A DNA stretch of 64,000 bases from Stictocephala bisonia (Eukaryota; Arthropoda; Insecta; Hemiptera; Membracidae), in assembly GCA_035578905.1 (NCBI GenBank), contig JAQJVL010002167.1:53270-117269 (forward strand), given 5' to 3'. The translations under genes and the position numbers were made by a program. Below, piece after piece: positions 58,701 to 64,000 of the stretch. The notes under the pieces are model-generated. The model had not been told where the DNA came from and did no database searches. It was given only the letters and a program-made list of their open reading frames with translations. How positions within the stretch are numbered: position 1 is the stretch's first letter; each line of letters opens with the position of its first letter.

Positions 58701-59792
58701 ATACGTTATCCGTAGGCTGTAAAGTACTACAATCGTGTAACAGTTGCAATCGGTCGTAGTTTAGCTGCTGGAGGTTCTGTGCAACATTAAGCTCGAAGCA
58801 TTAGTAATTAATGTAGTCTGTCTGATGTGACTCGTGCCTGTGACGCAACTCTGTCGGTGAGAGCTCACGCCGCCGCCATGTTACATCTTTCAGCTGACAA
58901 GGATTGTTCAGTGTACATTTGATAATCCACAACCAAGAAGCATCTGATAATTTAAGTCAATACTCCAGGGAAGTGCTGTAATCCGACTTCTTGGGTATAA
59001 AGTGTTGGGGAGATCGTAGTCGATAAGTTCTGTTCTCGGTCCTATTACTAGCAACACCACGACATTCGCTCAATAATTGCCATCGGTAGGAACACTACTA
59101 GAGAATTTTAGGGTGCTTGTGTTAGATGGTGTCCAACATTTGGATTGGGTAATATTAACGAAATGATGCTTAAACATTTCCCAACAGTTCGAGGAAATTG
59201 GGCTAGTTTTCGGCAGAAGCTGACCACGATCAAACTCTATTAACCGATTTCGGTATATCTTGGTGAAGAGCACGCACGAACGCTTGTGAGGCGTGGTCAC
59301 AATGGCTCAGACTCGGCACGCACCACAAATAGCTGAAGGCGAACACAGTTCCAGACTGTAACTGTCACTGTTCACTGTCACAGTCGTGTCAGGTGTTACA
59401 CGTGACCGACGTAGGCATGCCACCCATACAAACGTCCGGCTGTGGTCCTGGCGAATATGTACAAGGCTTTTTTGTGATCAGGGATGTTTCCAATGATATT
59501 GTTTGTGATAACAGAGGAAAAAGAAACAAAGGCTGAGTTCTTATAGCCACAGCGAACACCTCAGTTACTGTTAGATTACAACCAATATACATAATTACAC
59601 ATCTGTAGTAATGCCGGTAATTGCCATGTTTATCCATGTAGATTTGGGGATATAAGAGAGGGGCTGCCAAGGTACTGGTCCTGCTATCGCATGTTATAAT
59701 GGAAAATAAATACTCGACACACATTTAGCGCATTATTAAATGCGGATTCTGGTTTTTTTTTATTTATCACTGTTTATTATATTTAAAATCGT
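58701..59792. other. Unassigned sequence with unrecognised minus-strand open frames
   Basis: Open frames at 59070-59300 (76 codons) and 59389-59724 (111 codons) lie on the minus strand in a locally less AT-rich region. Neither shows a domain, a signal peptide or splice context I can recognise. They could be decayed TE or exon sequence. Confidence 0.35.
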
Positions 59793-62550
59793 TTTATTTG
59801 TGATTTAGGAATATTTACAATCCCTACTGTTTGCGTTAATAGATGTTAAAGTTAGATGAGCGCACACGAACTGGGCACCAGCCACAAAGGGCTCACTAAT
59901 TCTTACCTGATCTGGGCACCGGCCACGCTAGGTAACCAGCGGACAATGAATGCCTCTAGTTGCTATGTAACAGTAACGAGTCCTAGAAGGAGTATACATA
60001 TAAATTTACTTACTTTGAAAATATTGGCTGTATTTAGTATTCAAATTTAATTATCTCAATAACGAATTAATGTACAAAAACACTAAGTACGAAAACGTTG
60101 CACAATTTAATTTCCAAAACCTTGATCTAATGCATTTTAAGATTTGATAATAAATAAGTTAAGTCTATTTACAAAAATACAAGCTAATTTTGCTAAATTC
60201 CCACAGTTCCGATCTTTACAAACGTTACACAAAGAATGTTTAGGGAATAACAATTTGCTACTTTTTTGTAACTTATAATTTACTACTCTATTACTTTTGT
60301 TGTCTTGTAAGTATTTAGTATATTTGTTATCTTTAAAGATAAGGATTTGGAAACTAAAAGACAACATTTTAAAATTTTCAAATAAAGTTAATTATATTCT
60401 AACTCCTTTTAGGACTCATTACTTAATGCCAAATTGCTGAGTTTCAAATATTTCCATTTAGCCGTTCCACAGATATAAATTTTTTGTGAAAAAATAAAAA
60501 TAAAATGTATATTAGATACGCGAAAGATTTTTAGAACTTTATGTATACAAGAACAATTTTGCTTGGTTTTGTATCAATTATTACTTATTTTATTTGTGCG
60601 TTCGTTCACAAATCACCCTGTTTATTATATTTTTGGGGATTTGAAAATTTTCCGTTAAACACAAAAGTTTCTGTGACTTTTATTGAAATGGGTTGAAATC
60701 TATGGACTTAATGACATACTGTATAACTGACGTGTTTTAAACTAACTCTTTGAATTAATTTTTTGAAATGTTACACGTCGGATTAGTTATTTATTTTACA
60801 CGTCGGACAAAGATATGGTCAGTCGTCTATAGACGTTCAGACGACATATGTTTTATAAATAACTAATTATGGGAGTTCAAGTAGCCCAAATCGAAGATTA
60901 TATATACTGAAGTCTAAATCTAAACCAAGGATGAAATAAGTATTTCAGTAGGCTACAAACTAGAATACAAGGAATGCATTTCAACTTTAGTCTTACGGTT
61001 CACTACCTAAGACCCTGCACGGTGCAGCAGACCCTGCATGCCTTAGATTTGTAAAGTGCCCAGTTCAGGTGACTTAGTTGCCACTGGTGCCCAGTTCGGG
61101 TGCACCGGATTGAATATGATCAGGTATATTTAAAAGTGGGATTGTTTATGATTTAGGAATATTTCCAATATCTACTGTTTGCGATAAAGAGTGTTAAGAT
61201 TGGATGTGATCAGGTATATTTACAAGTGGGATTGTTTGTGATTTAGGAATATTTACAATATCTACTGTTTGCGATAAAGAGTGTTAAGATTGGATGTGAT
61301 CAGGTATATTTACAAGTGGGATTGTTTGTGATTTAGGAATATTTACAATCTCAACTGATTGCGATAAAGGATGTTCAGTTTGAACGTGATCAGGTGTATT
61401 TATTTACAAGTGGGATTGTTTGTGATTTAGGAATATTTACACTCTCTACTGTTTGCGATAAAGGGTGTTAAGATTGGATGTGAATCAGGCAAGTAGGATT
61501 GTTTGTGATTTAGGAATATTTACAATCTCTACTGTTTGCGATAAAGGGTGTTAAGATTTGATGTGAATCAGAGCAAGTGGGATTGTTTGTGATTTAGGAA
61601 TATTTACAATCTTTACTGTTTGCGACAAAGGATGTTAAGATTGGATGTGTTCAGGTATATTTACAAGTGGGATTGTTTGAAATTTAGGAATATTTACAAT
61701 ATGAACTGTTTGCGATAAAGGGTGTTAAGATTGGATGTAAATCAGAACAAGTGGGATTGTTTGTGATTTACGAATATTTACACTCTCTACTGTTTGCGAT
61801 AAAGGGTGTTAAGATTGAATGTGAATCAAGCAAGTAGGTTTGTTTGTGAATTAGGAATATTTACAATCTCTACTGTTTGCGATAAAGGGTGTTAAGGTTG
61901 GATGTGAATCAAGCAAGTAGGTTTGTTTGTGAATTAGGAATATTTACAATCTCTACTGTTTGCGATAAAGGGTGTTAAGATTGGATGTGAATCAAGCAAG
62001 TAGGTTTGTTTGTGAATTAGGAATATTTACAATCTCTACTCTTTGCGATAAAGGGTGTTAAGATTGGATGTGATGAGGTATATTTACATGTGGGATTGTT
62101 TGTTATTTAGGAATATTTACACTCTCTACTGTTTGCAATAAAGGGTGTTAAGATTGGATGTGAATCAGGCAAGTAGGATTGTTTGTTATTTAGGAATATT
62201 TACACTCTCTACTGTTTGCGATAAAGGGTGTTAAGATTGGATGTGAATCAGGCAAGAATCAGGCAAGTAGGATTGTTTGTGATTAAGGAATATTTATAAT
62301 CTCTACTGTTTGCAATAAGGGTTGTTAAGATTGGAAGTGATCGGGTACATTTACAAGTGGGATTGTTTGTGATTTAGGAATATTTACACTCTCTACGTTT
62401 GCGATAAAGGGTGTTAAGATTGGATGTGAATCAGGCAAGTGGGAATGTTTGTGATTTAGGAATATTTACAATCTCTACTGTTTGCAATAAAGGGTGTTAA
62501 GATTGGAAGTGATCGGGTATATTTACAAGTGGGATTGTTTTGTTTGCGAT
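59793..62550. repeat. ~84-93-bp tandem array (about 17 copies), interrupted by a TIR element
   Basis: The unit contains GATTGTTTGTGATTTAGGAA, TATTTACAATCTCTACTG and TTTGCGATAAAGGGTGTTAAG. Two length forms alternate: about 90 bp with GTGATCAGGTATATTTACAAG and about 84 bp with GTGAATCAGGCAAGTAGG. Part of one unit lies at 59793-59858, left of the inserted element, and the main array runs 61107-62550. The last units are degraded. Confidence 0.9.
59859..61106. mobile_element. ~1.25-kb non-autonomous TIR element inserted in the ~90-bp array
   Basis: The left end GCGCACACGAACTGGGCACC is the inverse of the right end (GGTGCCCAGTTCGGGTGCAC) with few differences. Each arm holds a second copy of the GGGCACC motif: CTGATCTGGGCACC near 59909 on the left and GTGCCCAGTTCAGGTGAC near 61057 on the right. 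Both flanks are the same part of the array unit (GTTAGATGA and ATTGAATATGA, unit consensus ATTGGATGTGA), suggesting an 8- to 10-bp target duplication. The interior has short open frames only (59856-60050, 60137-60367) with no transposase motif. Confidence 0.6.
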
Positions 62551-62799
62551 TTATAAGTATTTACAATTGGATTATTTGTGATCAGGGATGTTTACAGCAG
62601 GATTGTTTGCAATCGGGTAATATTTGCATTCGGATTGCTTCTGATTAGAATTAAATAATACATTAAATATTAATTAGAATTACTATAAGAAATAAACTGT
62701 CATGTAAAATTATGTACTAAACGAAAAACAAAAACAACTACTTACAAAACTATGAAAAATTTATGAGAAAAATATGCCTTCAGGCTTCAATCGTCGAAT

Positions 62800-62875
62800 A
62801 AAGTTAATGCACAGGCCTGCAAACCCATGCGAAATGGCGAGTGTTGTATTTATTAAAAATATAAAAAAAATAATA
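62800..62875 (+). mobile_element. Fragment of SINE family A (3' half)
   Basis: CACAGGCCTGCAAACCCATG followed by CGAAATGGCGAGTG and an A/T-rich tail (TTAAAAATATAAAAAAAATA) matches the 3' half of the SINE at 58541-58700. The promoter half is missing or unrecognisable. Confidence 0.5.
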
Positions 62876-62941
62876 TATCAGTTCCTTATTCTTACTTTAC
62901 ACACGGACCAAAATCCCAAATCGCCGAGCCAGCGCTGGAAC

Positions 62942-63535
62942 TACATTACGTCTGCATTACTGTCTGTAAATACATTACGTCTGCATTACTGTCTGTAAAT
63001 ACATTACGTCTGCATTACTGACTGTAAATACATTACGTCTGCATTACTGTCTGTAAATACATTACGTCTGCATTACTGTCTGTAAATACATTACGTCTGC
63101 ATTACTGTCTGTAAATACACTACGTCTGCATTATTGTCTGTAAATACATTACGTCTGCATTACTGTCTGTAAATACAATTACGTCTGCATTACTGTCTGT
63201 AAATACATTACGTCTGCATTACTGACTGTAAATACATTACGTCTGCATTACTGTCTGTAAATACATTACGTCTGCATTTCTGTCTGTAAATACATTACGT
63301 TTCCATTACTGTCTGTAAATACATTACGTCTGCATTACTGTCTGTAAATACATTACGTCTGCATTACTGTCTGTAAATAAATACTTTACGTTTGCATTTC
63401 TGTCTGTAAATACATTACGTTTCCATTACTGTCTGTAAATACATTACGTCTGCATTACTGTCTGTAAATAAATACTTTACGTCTGCATTTCTGTCTGTAA
63501 ATACATTACGTTTCCATTACTGTCTGTAAATACAA
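62942..63535. repeat. 29-bp tandem array, about 20 copies
   Basis: The unit TACATTACGTCTGCATTACT then GTCTGTAAA repeats with a 29-bp period (ATTACG at 62945, 62974, ...). In the second half a longer variant (GTAAATAAATACTTTACG) and a CGTTTCCATTACTG variant recur together near 63380-63420 and 63470-63520, a small higher-order repeat. Confidence 0.95.
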
Positions 63536-64000
63536 TTATGTTCTATTTCAACTGTAACGATTAATAATGAATACTGTTTGACTAAAAGAGTTCTTAACAT
63601 ATCAAATGACACTTAAATTTTTGATATACGATCTATTACGGACCAAAACCTTGAAATATAAACCTATGTTTTTTACAATTTTCGTGGAGTGAAACGGCCA
63701 TTTTAAAAATGTTTCCTCAGCTTAGGCAACTTAACGATTTTTTAGTTGGCTTTACTAAAAAAGTTAGTTCGTTCTCATTGATTTTCCCCCCAAATCACAC
63801 TTTCAGACAACCAGTTGATCAAGACTTAGGACAACGACTAATAGAATGACCAGAGCTGTTACGGTCAGTGGTCATGGCCTTGAGAGGGTCACGTGATAAG
63901 TACTGCGTCATTTCCGCCTGGTCACCGGAAGGTCCGTGACAAGACACTTAATACTAAACGGGCTGAAGTACTAAGTCAGCTGGTATTTTAATTTTACTTC
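63536..64000. other. Spacer to window end, nothing recognised
   Basis: No coding region or repeat was recognised. Confidence 0.35.

Noticed and set aside
59389..59724. 111-codon minus-strand frame as a hypothetical gene
   Set aside because: No domain or splice context, and it lies in repeat-rich DNA. Kept only as an unassigned stretch.

Overview
This window looks like TE- and satellite-rich intergenic DNA from an arthropod, probably an insect. The DNA is strongly AT-rich. Every recognisable coding remnant belongs to a transposable element: two CR1/Jockey-type LINEs and piggyBac-, MULE- and DUF4371/ZMYM1-like fragments. tRNA-derived SINEs and many TIR elements are also present. I found no complete host gene, no tRNA or rRNA gene and no CRISPR. 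The species assignment is inference.

Layout. 1-3.9 kb: a ZMYM1/hAT-like transposase scrap, then a TA-flanked palindromic DNA transposon (1185-3934). One of its inverted repeats has expanded into 20 copies of a 62-bp unit and is also interrupted by a hAT-like element with an 8-bp target duplication. 5.4-11 kb: a 36-bp minisatellite, a degenerate 34-bp array, an interspersed element ending in (TA)n, and a diverged ~175-bp repeat block. 12.1-18.7 kb: a 56-bp satellite split by a 5'-truncated LINE and by two blocks of the 36-bp minisatellite. 22-23.4 kb: two perfect hairpins and a piggyBac remnant. 24.0-29.3 kb: about 51 copies of a 103-bp satellite. 32.8-33.6 kb: seven copies of a 122-bp repeat. 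36.1-37.7 kb: a hAT-like TIR element carrying a SINE and inserted in a third 36-bp minisatellite locus, followed by a second SINE. 41.2-43.4 kb: a second, more decayed LINE.

The most interesting segment is 44.7-51.7 kb. A 2.73-kb DNA transposon (44734-47463) has perfect 31-bp terminal inverted repeats and an AAAT direct repeat at each edge. The 25-bp core of its TIR recurs three more times just inside the 5' end and at least once more inside the 3' end. It carries a broken gene for a Cys-rich protein with two Asp residues spaced as in an RNase-H-like transposase. Proteins of this type are usually annotated only as uncharacterised (DUF7869-like, from memory). Two thirds of the element plus 1.1 kb of flank has been duplicated in tandem (about 3.07 kb, nearly identical). 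The second copy carries a 20-bp templated palindromic insertion. Downstream lies a MULE transposase exon fragment with an intact-looking splice acceptor.

52-64 kb holds a 2.5-kb TIR element containing a 70-bp-arm hairpin, a SINE with A and B boxes, a ~90-bp array interrupted by another TIR element, and a 29-bp array. Tandem repeats make up about a quarter of the window. The genes do not form a pathway; what unites the window is repeated nesting of mobile elements into satellites and of satellites into mobile elements.
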